Notes: generated by a model from the letters alone, not told the origin. A stretch of DNA of 64,000 nt from Aspidiotus rigidus (GCA_035079385.1 JAVHKY010000029.1:11160001-11224000); one strand, 5' to 3'; positions 23,494 to 35,224 are shown, counted from the first letter of the stretch. Numbers and translations are program-made.

Positions 23494-23955
23494 TTGGAAC
23501 CCTCCTAGATTTTTTTGGAATATTATTATGATTTTTTAAGACAATGCTAGAATTTTTTTGGTACATCCTTATGGTTTTTTGAAACATTACATTGATTTTT
23601 TTGGAACATTGCCATTATGTTTTTGGAGCATCCTCGGGATTTTTGGAACATTACTATGGTTCTTTTAGAACATCCTTAGGATTTTTTGGAACATTGCTAT
23701 GATTCTTTTACAACACTCTCAGGATTTTTTCTTGGACCATCCGTAAGATTTTTTTGGAGGTTTTTTGAAAAATCACTGTGATTTTTTTAGAATATCCTTA
23801 GGATGTTTTGGAATATTGCTATGTTTTTTTTTGGAGCACCACTAGGATTTTCTTTCAAACATTGTAATGATTTTTTTAGAACATTGCTTAGAATTTTTTT
23901 TGGAAGGTCCCTAGGATTTCTTCTGAACACTACTAGGATTTTTTTAGAACATTGA
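23494..23955. repeat. T-rich minisatellite, continuation
   Basis: Same units as 21440-23152 ('gatttttttagaacattg...'). It ends abruptly where a LINE family A fragment begins, 'accagctgacttgtatg'. Confidence 0.85.
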
Positions 23956-24975
23956 ATACCAGCTGACTTGTATGTGGCTGAAAAAAACCATCAAAGACAG
24001 CAAGAATGCTGATACGTGGAACCAGTCGTACAAAATGGTAGAAAGAGGAGCCTTTGTTAAACTCTACAAGATAAAAATGAAGAAGCTGAAAGGCCTCTCA
24101 GAAACAATCCAAATGGGATCGGATACCGTGGGATGAGTCATTGATGGCCTGTTCCCATGACAGCCACCACCATTGGTAACACTACCCAGAGTAGAAGAGG
24201 ATGGTATATCCCTCTCAAGTACCGAGGAGGTAAATTTAGCTGTGAATGGACTGCAGGCTAAGTATTGGAGGGCTCCGGGTTCAGATTAGATCACATATCT
24301 AGTTTAGAGACCTTGATGAGTTGATGAACCAAAATCCTGGTAGCAGAATTTTCATCTCATGCAGGTGTTACGCGGCTATAACTGCTTCAACAAGTACCTT
24401 CACACGTAGATGAGGACAGTTGAGGAGGTAACATGTTTGCACGGCAATCAAGGGCGGGGTGATGGACCACAGCACATCTTATTTGAGTGTGAGGCGTGGA
24501 GGCTAGAGCGGAGCAAGATTAGTGAGTCTCTTCAAGAGATTGGGGTAGATGAAGCGCTTGGTAACCACCACGCTAGGTTCGAAAGAAGCATGAAACCAGG
24601 TCTCTGCATTTGCGGCTTCAGCCATGAAAAAGAAGAGGGACCTGGAATGGAATAAGCAAATAACCACGCCATGGCCTACTCGGCACCAGTGTACCATTCA
24701 CAAACGGATATGCCGGTCAGATTAATTGAACTTGAAGGAAGAAGAAGAAATAGAGACTCCAAGAGCAATCTACTATACCTAAGGTGGTGTTGTAGTTCTG
24801 TGTTCTTAAACTTTGCGTACCTGGGGGCACTGCAGAAAAAGAGAGGGTTTGCCGAGGAGATTCTTACAACATTGAAGTATACCTAAGAGGGTCGGTTCCG
24901 GTGTCGGAGAAGACAGAATTAATGCATTCCACCATGGAGGAAAGGTAGATGGCACTGCACGTGCGATTGACTTCC
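23956..24975 (+). mobile_element. R1-type LINE (family A), internally deleted copy
   Basis: The 5' part (to about 24290) matches the N-terminal segment of the 16.7-19.3 kb copy: 'gacagccaccaccattggtaac' and '...gaggatggtatatccctctc'. The sequence then jumps at about 24295-24370 to the C-terminal zinc-knuckle region ('HILFECEAWRLERSKISESL') and the 3' tail. The whole polymerase core is missing. It sits at the edge of the minisatellite. Confidence 0.75.
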
Positions 24976-26185
24976 ATATTTTTTTGAACCTGGGATACGT
25001 GTACTGATAAGGTAAGCTTTACCAACATACAGTTTTGAAGGCTCCATTCAACTAATGAGGTTTTTAAGAGAAATTTCCTTCTCGTCTTTTGCTCCCCTCA
25101 GCCAGTAGGGTATCGTCCAGTCGTCTAGCTTTTGCATAAGTCTAGATTTCGGTCTGTCTATCTACATTCTATCACACCGAGCGTTTTATGGGCAAACATT
25201 AAAAACCTGACGTAATTCGAACACGTCATTTCTTAAAAATTCGCCAACAAATTCCCCGGGCGTTTGAAAGCAAAAGCGATTAAACAGTCAAGGCTATGAA
25301 ACAAACGAAAAAAAGGAATACGATAAAATTCATATATTACCATTCACGACTTAGAAAAGATGATCATTTTTCCCTTTCAAATCGTTGGAGGCTATATCTA
25401 ATTACAAAGAAAAATGAGCGAGCTTCTTCATCACCGCTAATCCTTTATTTACCGCATTTGCCGAGCCAGCACATCGTCATCGTTAATCAGCCATCCAGTT
25501 TCACTGGTACAGATCGAAGATTGGTGTAGACGTACACAAATACAGGAATATAAAAAAAACGACCACAGCGGAGTAAGTAATCACGATCAATAAAACGTTG
25601 ATTGCCCTAAATCGAACGTGATTTAAAGCTCAGTTTTAATAGCGACCGTTTACCGTTTGGTTGTCTTTCTTCGTCCACAATGCGGTTTATCGCCTTCAGT
25701 CAAGAGGGCTATGGTTTTTCTTTGTTCTTCCATTAGATTGATAGATAAAGAGTAGAATATCGTTCATACTATGCAGAACATTGTACGTTTACTAACCGGC
25801 AAATTATTATAATTAACATTCGTTAGAAAGTAATGTTTTTCTTAACAAAACAACAAATGTTGAAAAAAAAAAAAAAAAGGAGGAACTAAGAAAGAAAATT
25901 CTTGGTACATTGCGCGTGGCAAGCGTGAGCAATACTGATAACCTGATTTTTCGTATAGGCCGCGTTCGCGGTAATTAATACGGTAACGGATTTGACCAGC
26001 CAGCGATCTCCAGATGCACACTGTGGATAAGCTTCGTAAGAGAATCATTATCGTCTTTCCACTCCGGATAAAGTACGCTCTTTTACACAATACGATGAGA
26101 GGTGTCTCGTTTTCGGAGACATGGCAGACCGCGTCCGTCGTAGATAACGAGCCACGCAAATGCCTTCGTGGCATCTGCGGCTTAC
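24976..26185. other. No gene recognised
   Basis: Mostly single-copy-looking sequence with an A run at 25863-25877. No exon supported by splice signals apart from the candidate described at 26186. Confidence 0.4.
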
Positions 26186-26287
26186 ACCGAGAAATAAGAC
26201 GAGTTCAAGGAAGACGAAGAGAGGCATTACGAAATTGCGAACGCAGCCTCTCAAGTACGCAGTAAACGAAATCCTCTCCGTGTTCAT
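26186..26287 (-). CDS. Possible start exon with signal-anchor-like peptide
   Basis: On the minus strand ATG at 26287 opens 34 codons, ending at a plausible donor (GGT|GTAAGC). The encoded tail 'MPLFVFLELVLFLG' is strongly hydrophobic, as in a signal peptide or signal anchor. No downstream exon was found, and the donor is not preceded by the usual AG. A chance frame in GC-richer flank is the main alternative. Confidence 0.25.
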
Positions 26288-26617
26288 ATAGGGACGATAA
26301 GATCGACGTAGACGTATACTCGTATAGCTGATGTATTTGGGAAAGTTCGTTATTTTGCGAGGAGGAAAACGCAATTATATTTTACTTCGTGTCGGTTGCT
26401 TGGTATGAAAACTGCGAGCTTCCATTCGTTCTGGAGGAAGCGAAGCGGCAAACCAAATATTTCTGTTTCATAATATCCAGCGCATAACAAGTTTTCGAGA
26501 GATGCGCCGCAGAGGAGGATAAAATTTATCTCCCTCTTCTGAACGAAGAATGTGAACAGTATTTTTTCAAAGGTAGAGCTTGGGGATGTCTCAGACAGAA
26601 GAGAGGTTTGAACTTCG
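26288..26617. other. No gene recognised
   Basis: Single-copy-looking sequence upstream of the candidate start exon at 26186-26287. No motif supported. Confidence 0.35.
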
Positions 26618-26735
26618 CTATGACTTTTTTGGTACATTGCTAGGGGTTTTTTGAACATCCTTAGAGTTATTTAGGAACATTGCTATGATTTTTTTGGAAC
26701 ATCGTTAGGGTTTTTTCTGAACACTGCAACTACCA
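26618..26735. repeat. Detached piece of the T-rich minisatellite
   Basis: About five units of 'gcta.g.tttttggaacatt' as at 21.4-23.9 kb, directly beside the PLE that starts at 26750. Confidence 0.75.
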
Positions 26736-26749
26736 AGATATGTTTTTGG

Positions 26750-27345
26750 AACTTTTCGTCCCTGTTTTTAGGTATGATGTAACAAGAACCGTTGACAACC
26801 TTCCTCACCTCGCACACATGTTTATAGGAGACAGGAAAACCATCCACGAAGCCACTGGACTGAAGGTAGTCATTGAGTTCCCTGTTGTACCCCCTGCGCT
26901 TCCATAAAGACGACTGAGTTGCCCTTGTTCGCGTTCACTACAATGGCTTTGTTGAACCTGAGCCTCTTCTGTAGCAGCTGTAGAATGGAAGTCACTTTCC
27001 TAGAGGCTCATTTGATCGTGTTGGTCTTCATGTGAGCTGCGCAATGGTTGGTGGCCCTGTCATGCAAGCTCACGCAGGTGGTCGAATTTGCTGTCACATC
27101 GGCCTTGCGGCTGATGTCTCAGATTTTGGAGGTAACGCATCCTTTAGGCTTTTGTTGAGGAGGACGGTTTCTTCTGCCATAAGGATGATAGAAAATTCAT
27201 TAACCAATCGGGGATAGAATACCTGCGAATTATCCTCTAAAGTGGTATACTTCCCTCTTTTAACGGTTTCCTCCTCGCACACGGATGGGTACGCGGTACT
27301 CTTCTGTGAGGAAAGAAGGGAAAAAACACAACTATTCAACCGCAA
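26750..27345 (-). mobile_element. Penelope-like element fragment (family 2), RT N-terminal part
   Basis: Minus-strand pieces include 'LQKRLRFNKAIVVNANKGNS', which parallels 'LQKRLRSNNAIMVKADTGNS' at about 29.87 kb and 'VTKADKGNAVVVME' in the 44-46 kb element. Frames are broken. It lies downstream, in element orientation, of the fragment at 27371-28003 and so probably belongs to a second, separately truncated copy. Confidence 0.65.
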
Positions 27346-27370
27346 TATTGTTTATTATTCAGCCTCGCCG

Positions 27371-29995
27371 TCATTGCGTCAATACTTGGATGGTAAGGGA
27401 AGAGATGATTTTGCGTGGTCTGCGATACCATGGCTTCTTCTGAAGTTCCACCCTTTGAGTAGGAAGCAGCCCAATATAAGTAGGGATGAGCCCAAACTCA
27501 GGGACGACTTTCTTGAGGACGTAATCTCCGTACTTCAAATGGTGGTAAATCTCGAAGTCCTCAATCGCTTCGCGACGACGAAACCTTGGGTCATACCAAA
27601 TAGGGTGACATTTATTAAGGTCAAACTCATAACCAGCCTCAATTAAATGCTCCGCAAACGTGGACTTTCTCATTTTTTACGTTGGTGTCAAACGCCTTCT
27701 CATGCTCATCGAAGCGGATGGAAAAGCTTCGAGAGCACCGGACGGTCGAGGCAAGATAATTTATAAACTCCACACATACCTAAGGGAGGGGTGGGAACTT
27801 TGGGGGAACTGAAATGAGTACCTAAAGTGCGGAGCTTATAATAGCCGGGTTTAAGACGACGAGACTTGAGAATCTCGGCCAAGCCTTTCGATAATGTTTC
27901 CAGATAGAGAAGGCGCATCCACTTGAAATTTTTTTGAGGGAGAGAGGGCACTGCCTCGACAGAGCCGTCAACTGGCTGAGGTTTTTAGCAACAAGCTTCT
28001 GCCCAGGGCCGGATTTAGGGGGGGGGGGGCTCCACATTTTTCCTCTCACTTCAAAATTTCTCAAAAAGCTTTGATTGATTGAAAAAATAAAATTTCTTGC
28101 TGAATTATATGATTTTCTCTGCTCGAAAAAATCCTCACCTTTAAAATTTCTTATTGAGAACCGAAATATTTTACTCCCGAAACTTTCTGATTTCATGATT
28201 TTGGTTCGATAAAGACCGCGGAGAATTCCACAAATCATTTTAAATAAAAACTCGCGGGGCGGGTTCTTTAACGGAGTTGAACGAGGGAAGGTAGGGGACC
28301 TGTTTTATGGGGTACGTGGGACTCGAAAAATGTTGATAGACCAGTTGTATTTCGGGTATTCTTGAATACGTTCAATACTTAGTTGGTAGAGTGTAATTAA
28401 GTAGGAAGTAGAAAAAACGAGGGCGGCAGGGAAACTGTTTTATGGAACACGTGGGATCTGAAAAATGTAAATTGTGGCGTCACAATGCTGACCCAAGACG
28501 TCATCAAATTGTGACGTCACAGGCTGGACCTTGGAGGTATATATGATAGGAAGGGAACTTGATAAAAACTGATCCATGACGTCATCAGATTGTGACGTCA
28601 CAAGGCTGACCTACAACGTCATCAAACTATGACGTCTCAGGCCCCGCCTCTAAAGCTATATAATATGCTAGGAGGGGAAGAGGGGGACTTGAAAAATGTT
28701 CGAGCTCCGAGCTTTGCCAAAGTGGGAAAAAATTGATAAGAGAGGAGGGGGAGGGGGGGTCAAAATTTTGATTTGGAGAAATGTTGAGGGAGCCTCCGCA
28801 TAACTTGGGACCCCCTTACTGAAAATCCTAAATCCGGCCCTGCTTCTGCCTGACCAAAAGGTCGAGATCAAGGGTGATGCCGTTTCGTCGGGCCAAAGTC
28901 TCTATCAGGCACGAGTCGCGATTGAGAGAGAGGGACACGAGGTGATGAATCATAAGTGCATTCTTTATATCTCGGGTGACAGTAGGAACTGGAATCGACG
29001 TAGAGGTCATTAGATGGGGGCTTTCGGTAAACGCTATACTCGTGTCCGTCGGAGTGAATGAGATGTCAAGATCAAGAAAATTAATAGTTAGACTCCCCTA
29101 TTTCCCAGGTGAATTGAATGCTGGGGTAGGAAGGCGTCCTCAAGGCCGTCCCAGAGGCACAATATGTCATCGACATATCGATACCAATAAGTGACATGTC
29201 TCCTGAGGGGTAGACCAACATTGAGGACCTGTCCCTGCAAAATATCCATGAAAATATTATTCATAAGGGAGCCCAAAGGGGAGCTAATAAAAACTCCAAC
29301 ATCCTCAGTGAACTTGAAAATTTCACCGTTGAAGATACAGGAATTGGAGGAGTGGTATATGAGAGATTCATACTCTTCAATGAAACAAGGGTGAACATTT
29401 AATTCAGAAATTTGTAGGGAAGCGTATTGGATATTCGGCTCAAGAGGGGTATTAGGAAAGAGGCCCACGAAATCGAAGGTCGTGAGTATCACGTAAGAAG
29501 AAAGGGGCTTTTCACTCTCCAGGTTCTAAACGTGGTCCAAGGAACTAGAAACCGATCGTTTAGGTTTGAACTGAGTAGTGCTCTTAAACCACTCGCCCGA
29601 GTACCCAGCCGGAGCTGAAAGAGTGGAGATAATTGGCTTGATCGGACTCCCCGGCTCGTGGGCCTTGGTGAGGCCGTGAAGTCTTGAGGACCAACTTCTT
29701 GTCCCTGCTTTTGGACAAGGTGGACTTGGAACCGTTGAAGGCATCTTCACTTCGCGCACATGTTTACTGAAGTGGGATGTAGAAGTCCGCCCATCAACGA
29801 CTGAATTACCCGTATCCGCCTTCACCATAATGGCATTGTTAGACCTAAGCCTCTTCTGGAGATGCTTGAGAGTGGAGGTTACTTTCCTCAAGACACATTT
29901 GATTGTGTCGCTCTTCACATAATCTGCGCTGTCGTTCATCGCCTCGTGTCCCTCCCTTTCAATCACGACTGGTGCCTGATAAAGACTTTGGCCCG
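27371..29995 (-). mobile_element. Penelope-like element (family 2), interrupted by a hAT element
   Basis: Reading along the minus strand: 29966-29526 N-terminal polymerase ('LQKRLRSNNAIMVKADTGNS'); 29492-29088 polymerase core with motif A 'TTFDFVGLFPN', motif B 'SSPLGSLMNNIFM' and catalytic 'YRYVDDILCLW'; then the link region to 28850; then, after the 839-bp hAT insertion at 28004-28842, the GIY-YIG part at 27960-27371 ('MCGVYKLSCLDRPV', 'STFAEHLIEAGYEFDLNKCH'). Several frameshifts are present, including loss of the first tyrosine pair region around 27725. Dead copy. Confidence 0.85.
28004..28842. mobile_element. hAT-type non-autonomous element with perfect TIRs and 8-bp target duplication
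   Basis: It begins CAGGGCCGGATTTAGG (28004-28019) and ends CCTAAATCCGGCCCTG (28827-28842), a perfect 16-bp inverted repeat. It is flanked by the exact 8-bp duplication CTTCTGCC (27996-28003 and 28843-28850), the hallmark of hAT transposition. No transposase frame. Inside are the dispersed 'acctgttttatgg' module (28287, 28437) and TGACGTCA palindromes at 28512, 28577 and 28593. The intact ends and duplication suggest a fairly recent insertion into the PLE. Confidence 0.95.
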
Positions 29996-30019
29996 GTGAA
30001 ATGGCATCATCCCTCGATC

Positions 30020-30655
30020 TTGACCTTTTGGTCAGGCAGAAGCTTGTTGCTAAAATCCTCAGCCAGTTGACTCGAGGCAGTCTCCTCTCCCCCTCAAAAG
30101 TTTCAAGTGGATTCGTCTTCCCTATCTAGGAAAATTTTCGAAAGACTTGGCCGAGATTCTCAAGTCTCAGCGTCTCAAACCCGTCTATTATAAACTCCGC
30201 ACTTGAGGTGCTCATTTGGGTTCACCCAAAGATCCCACCCGTCCCTTAGGTAAGTGTGGAGGTCATAAATTATCTTGTCTCGACTGCCCGGCGCTCTATA
30301 TAAGAGAGACTGTTCGTTTCGATGAGCATAATAAGAAGGCGTTTGACACGAACCTGAAAACGAAACAGTCCACGTTCGCGGAGAATTTAATTGAGGCTAG
30401 TTATGAGTTTGACCTCAATAAATGCCACCCTATTCGGTATGAACCAAGGTTTCGTCGTCGCAAAACGATTGAGGACTTTGAAATTTGCCACCATTCGAAG
30501 CATGGGGATTACGTTCTCAATAAAGTCCTTCCCGAGTATGGGCTTGTCCTTTCTTATTTTGGGCTGCTTTCTATTAAGTCGTGCGAGGAAGGGGTGGAAC
30601 TTTAAGAAGAAGAAGAAGCCAGGGTACTGCAGACCACGCTAAGGAACTCGAGAGT
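30020..30655 (+). mobile_element. Penelope-like element (family 2), opposite-strand C-terminal half
   Basis: Plus-strand pieces: 'GKCGGHKLSCLDCPALYIRE' (about 30240-30305) with the GIY-YIG cysteines, then 'STFAENLIEASYEFDLNKCH' and 'FEICHHSKHGDYVLNKVLPE' to the stop at 30605. It sits head to head with the minus-strand copy at 27.4-30.0 kb. The shared phrase 'gaccttttggtcaggcagaagcttgttgct' lies at the junction (about 30015-30050) and at the hAT insertion point. Confidence 0.8.
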
Positions 30656-31049
30656 GGGTAAAATGGATAACCGTTATGATGGTAAAATGAAGCACCCCCT
30701 CGGTCAACATTGGAAAACAATATGGGTGTCAGACAGGCTTGCGCTTTTATCCCGTAGTGAAGCCGTCAGCTGTCAGTAAGTTACAAACAAGATGGATGTC
30801 CATTTTACCGACTCTCGAGCTTCCTAATCGCGCAAGATCCCCTCCTCCCTCCCCCTCCAAGTGTTGAGAACGAGTGAACAACGGCGAGGCTGACGAAAGA
30901 AGAAGCCTTGTTGGTGACCTAGCTTGGTTGGAAAGCGTAGATTGATGATTCATCGACGTCTCTTGTCTATCAGCCTTTCATCGGTGCCTCGTGTTTATTC
31001 CTGATTGTCTGTCTGTATGCAGTATTTCTGTCATACTTGTATTTTATCG
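30656..31049 (+). other. PLE 3' flank
   Basis: Sequence between the GIY-YIG stop and the hammerhead-like tail. 'gagagtgggtaaaatggat...' (about 30650) and the inverted 'atccattttaccgactctcgag' (about 30792-30812) form a stem about 150 bp apart. No coding content seen. Confidence 0.4.
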
Positions 31050-31095
31050 TTCGCTGATGATGGCCACTGCGCCCGAAGTACTGCGGTTGAGTAGT
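31050..31095 (+). ncRNA. Hammerhead-ribozyme-like core in PLE tail
   Basis: CTGATGA (31054-31060), then a short stem 'TGGccactgcgCCc', then GAAG. This matches the hammerhead core CUGANGA-stem II-GAAA except for the last A. PLE terminal repeats are known to carry hammerhead motifs. Activity is not implied and the G at the fourth position of GAAA probably impairs it. Confidence 0.4.
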
Positions 31096-31099
31096 TGGA

Positions 31100-33440
31100 T
31101 TTTTCTCTTCTTTCTTACAGAAAATGTGCCCCAACGTATCGAGTCTTATTGAAAAAATTACTTTTGTGAAGAATTGGACTTTATTGATTTGGGTGAGTGT
31201 AATAAATTTTGCAGTTGAGTAAATGTATTCTTTTCACATTTCACAGTCTCTCCATTTCTATCTAGATTCACCACTGCACTGTTCATCTCCCACCTCTATA
31301 GGGAATTCACAATTTAGCATATAGACTCAGCCTCCGGATACAATTCATTCAACTGGAAATCAAAAGCATAATAATGGCCTAAACTAACATTAGAGATTTC
31401 GTCTGTACATCGTCGGAGTCTTCGAGTTCCGGAATTCATCGAGTTTAGCTCTTATAAATATCTGCAAACAGTTGGGTTTCATTATTACCAGTCCATACGG
31501 GAACTCGGAGAGTGATTAAAACGTGATTTGTCCGAACGAGAATTCGCATTATAAAACAACGAGCTGCCGAAATGAAGAATAAAATTGAATGTACACATAT
31601 ACAGCAATAATCGCAGAATCACGGTGATTAATCGAATCGATAAAATATACGTCGCTGGTAGCTACCGCGCGCGTGAATTTACAACTTCCATAAATTATTG
31701 GAAGATCAATCATACACTCGAGTGCGCGTCTTTTCGTTCGAGATAGGAATATTGATGCAGTTTTTCGACGCGATATTTCGTTAATCACGATTTCGTCAAA
31801 TTTCCCATCCTCGAGCGAGTTGCTGCGCTTTCCGTCAGAAGCGGGTGTTTTCACCGCAAGGGTCAGCGTCGATACACCATCCGCGGGTAACCTTCTTTCC
31901 GGCTGATTTCTATCGCGCGCGATTAACAATCGGCACGTCTCGACATCGTGCGAAATGAAGGTACGTCTATATTTTTGGAGTTCCGAAGATGGGCCTTACA
32001 TATATGGAATTCATTCGCCGCGCTGAGCAGAGGCCACGAACTCTCCACTTTATCTTTCATCGGATGGATGATTTCGCGTAACGGAGCATCATCGGATTTA
32101 GAAGACATCTGTTGCGGGTCCGCGCAACGGATGAGCGTGCACCGTAAAACGCTACCGCGGAAACTCGCGAGCGCAGCCAATTCGTCACAGCTTACGAGAG
32201 ACCAGACGACAGGTGACATTTGCGCGACATTTTTCAGTCTTGCGGTCGTATACGGTACGGTGTGTTCGAAAAACATATTTTTCACCTTAATTACGCCACT
32301 ATCTCCTTAATAATTGTCTCGAAGTCGTCTTCGCACGTATAGAGTCTGACGCTGCAGCAGAAAAAGTGAAATCAATTTCCATAGCGATGCAATTTACTCC
32401 GTTAGCTCGAATTCCATCCGTGCAGCTCTTCGTACGCGCGAGGAATATTCGACAAATTTTTACGAAAAACACATTTTTTCATTCTCTTGAAACAAGCGCA
32501 ATGACCCTCGAGAGGTGCACTGTCGTGTGTGATACTGTGTTCGTCGCAGCTGATGGTCATTGGGTCAATCTAAGTACAGAGCGTATGAATGTTGGGCGGA
32601 AATGCGTAAATTACTGCATATGTCTTTGTTAAATATAGTATGAGATTACGGTGTTCGAGGCGTATTACGGTTTTCCACCTCTCGTAAGTGCATGAGAGCA
32701 CCTTTTTACCATGTTATGTATAAAAAGTATAGAATGTCATAATGCAAGCCGGCACATTATATTGCTAGTAAGAGTACTTTCAAGCGTTATGGTCTGTAAA
32801 GAAATTTTACGAGTGTCCTTCTGCGAAGTGATATTGATAAGCACTGGGACGAGAAATTAATGGTGATGTAATACCTTTCGCTGTTTCAGTACCCAAAAGA
32901 CTGGCTAGACAGATGAAGATATCCAGAGATTTCCAATTTTTCTCTCTGAAGATAACAGATTGAAAGGATTTTTGCTTAGATTTCCTGACAGAGACTTAAG
33001 ATGGTAAGTACATAACCCTTAGTGATCGAAGCAATAAGGTCGTCTAAATTACAGCTACTCATAACGAAAAGGGCAGATAGGCGAACGAGTAAACAAAAAA
33101 AAGTTGCAAAATACCAGACAATAAAATTGATACGAAGCGCTTTTGGTTAAAAAACTTACAGGCTCTTGCTCAGGGAGCAAGAGTTGCGGGAGACCCGCGA
33201 CTCATTTATGTAGATTATTGGGTATAATTTTTGATGTCTGTAATGATTGAAGATTTTGGAAGAACAAATTTGTAGAAATGTGAAAGGTATATGTAGGAAA
33301 TTTGAAGTAAATAGAGACTACAAATTTTTCTAAGTTTCGTAGAGCGCTATAGAGAAGGCAAAAACAGGAATACGTAAATAATATGAAAGGGATAAAGATC
33401 ACATAATTTACCGAGTCCCATTGAGGGCTATAGAACAATC
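31100..33440. other. Mostly unique sequence, no gene supported
   Basis: 31550-32300 is richer in C/G and CpG than its surroundings and holds overlapping open frames on both strands (about 120-126 codons), none with recognisable features. It may be an unseen exon or promoter region. A degenerate copy of the PLE tail seen at 47.35 and 51.34 kb lies at about 33134-33160 ('gcgcttttggttaaaaaact'), minus strand. Confidence 0.4.
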
Positions 33441-34150
33441 AAGAATTTCTCAGTCAAAAAGGTCACGAATTTCCGGGAATTCCTACAAGTCTTAGCGATA
33501 AGACTCAAGAAGATCACTAATTTTTCCAAATCCCATAAACGGCCAAAGAGGAGCCAGGAATTTTTCCAAGTGCCAGTGTTGCGTATTCGCAAAAATTTTT
33601 CCAAGTCCCATAGAAGACTATAGAACAGCCGGAATTTTTCCAAGTTCCACAGATGACTACACAGGAGGCGCGAAAATTTTTCCAAGTCCCATAGAAGAAC
33701 TCGAAATTTTTCTAAGTCACTATACTAGCCAATAAAGGGGTATAGAAGAGTCCGGAATTCTCTAAGTCCCTATATTAGCCCATATAGGGGTATAAGATGG
33801 GTATAGAAGAACCTGGAATTTTTCCAAGTCCGTCTACCAGCCCATAGAAGGTCACGAATTTTTCCAAGTCCCAGCGTTATGCGTACGCGGACAGAATTCC
33901 TCTGAGGGCCCCCAGTACCTACACGGATGGCGGGTCTCCCGTTTCCAAGTTCCACAGATGACTATACAGGAGCCGCGAAAATTTTTCAAAGTCGCATAGA
34001 AGAGGTCGAAATTTTTCTAAGTCACTATACTATAGCCAATAGAGGGGAAGTCCCTATACTAGCCCAGAGAAGGTCACGAATTTTCTAAGTCCCAGCGTTA
34101 CGCGCACCAGCGTTACGCCCCCAGCGTTATGCGTACGCGGAAAGAATTGC
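33441..34150. repeat. Minisatellite of the 'tttttccaagtcccata' type
   Basis: Irregular tandem units of 30-50 bp ('aatttttccaagtcccatagaagactatagaac'). These are related to the 45-bp monomer elsewhere, with internal duplications of larger blocks, such as 33840-33900 versus 34070-34140. The 85- and 61-codon frames on the minus strand are by-products of the repeat. Confidence 0.8.
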
Positions 34151-34152
34151 TC

Positions 34153-35032
34153 CAGAGCCCGGGTTTTTCGGCACTAAAAATGAAAAGTTTCGGCACTTAA
34201 TGTTGCATTTTCGGCATTATTCGGCATTTAGGGGAAAAAAAATGAAAAACATGCCTTTTCAGTGCTTTTACAAATTCTCGATCAGAATTATTTAATTTAC
34301 GACCAAAAGTACGGGATTTTGACCAAAATAAACGATTTTTGGGGATTAAACTCGTGAATAAAAAATCCTAGCAATTTTTCAATCAAAATTTCTAACTTTT
34401 CAACTTTGAACTAACAATATTTTCAAAAAAAAACTGTCCAATTTTTATAAAAATTGCTGAACTTCTATCAAAATTAGGCAAATTTTGTATGATATTCAGA
34501 GCCCGGATTCCTCGGTATTTGGCGAATCATTTTAGTGCGTCTGAAAAGCATGAAAATGATATAGAAGTGCCTATTTAAGGTAGAACGAGTAGGGAAAGAA
34601 ATTTATTTTGCCGAAAACGTAGTGTAAAGCCGAATAAGGCCGAAAATGACTATTTTTTTTGTTAAATATTATCAAAATTATAAAATTTTGGACAAAATTT
34701 GCTCAATTTTGATAAAAATTCAGTAATTTTTATGAAAATTGGACAGTTTTTTTGAAAATATTTTTAGTTCAAATTTAAAAAATTAAAAATTTTGATTGAA
34801 AAATTGCTAGGATTTTTTATTTATGAATTTAATCTCTAAAAATCGCTTATTGTGGTCAAAATCACTTAATTTTGGTTGTAAATAGAATAATTTTGATCGT
34901 GAATTTGTAAAAGCACTGAAAAGGCATGTTTTTTCATTTTTCCCCCCTTCTAAATGCCGAATACGTAATGCCGAAAATGCAACTTTAAGTGCCGAAACTT
35001 TTAATTTTTAGTGCCGAAAAATCCGGACTCTG
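34153..35032. repeat. Foldback element X (arms about 340 bp)
   Basis: The left arm 34153-34496 starts CAGAGCCCGGGTTTTTCGGC. The right arm, about 34740-35032, ends GCCGAAAAATCCGGACTCTG. The arms are inverted complements over most of their length. Flanks share AATTG (AATTGCTC left, AATTGATA right), a possible decayed 8-bp target duplication; the CAG...CTG ends are hAT-like. The left arm of element Y fills the centre. Confidence 0.75.
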
Positions 35033-35218
35033 AATTGATATTTAACAAAAATAGTCATTTTCGGCCTTCTTCGACCTTACACCGCGTTTTCGGTGATTTT
35101 CGGCAAAATAAATTTCTTTCCCTACTCGTTACTACCCTAAATAGGCACTTCTATATCATTTTCATGCTTTTCAGACGCACTAAAATGATTTGGCAAATGC
35201 CGAGGGATCCAGGCTCTG
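34497..35218. repeat. Foldback element Y, interlocked with X
   Basis: The left arm from 34497 (CAGAGCCCGGATTCCTCGGT) pairs with the inverted right arm at 35033-35218 (ending in CCGAGGGATCCAGGCTCTG). The arms share over 150 bp including 'gcgtctgaaaagcatgaaaa'. A partial copy lies at 12916-13600. Y's right arm starts exactly where X's right arm ends. Confidence 0.8.
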
Positions 35219-35224
35219 TTCATA

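Noticed and set aside
31549..32310. Overlapping 120-126-codon frames on both strands
   Set aside because: Explained by a locally C/G-rich region with few stop codons; no family pattern and no consistent splice signals.
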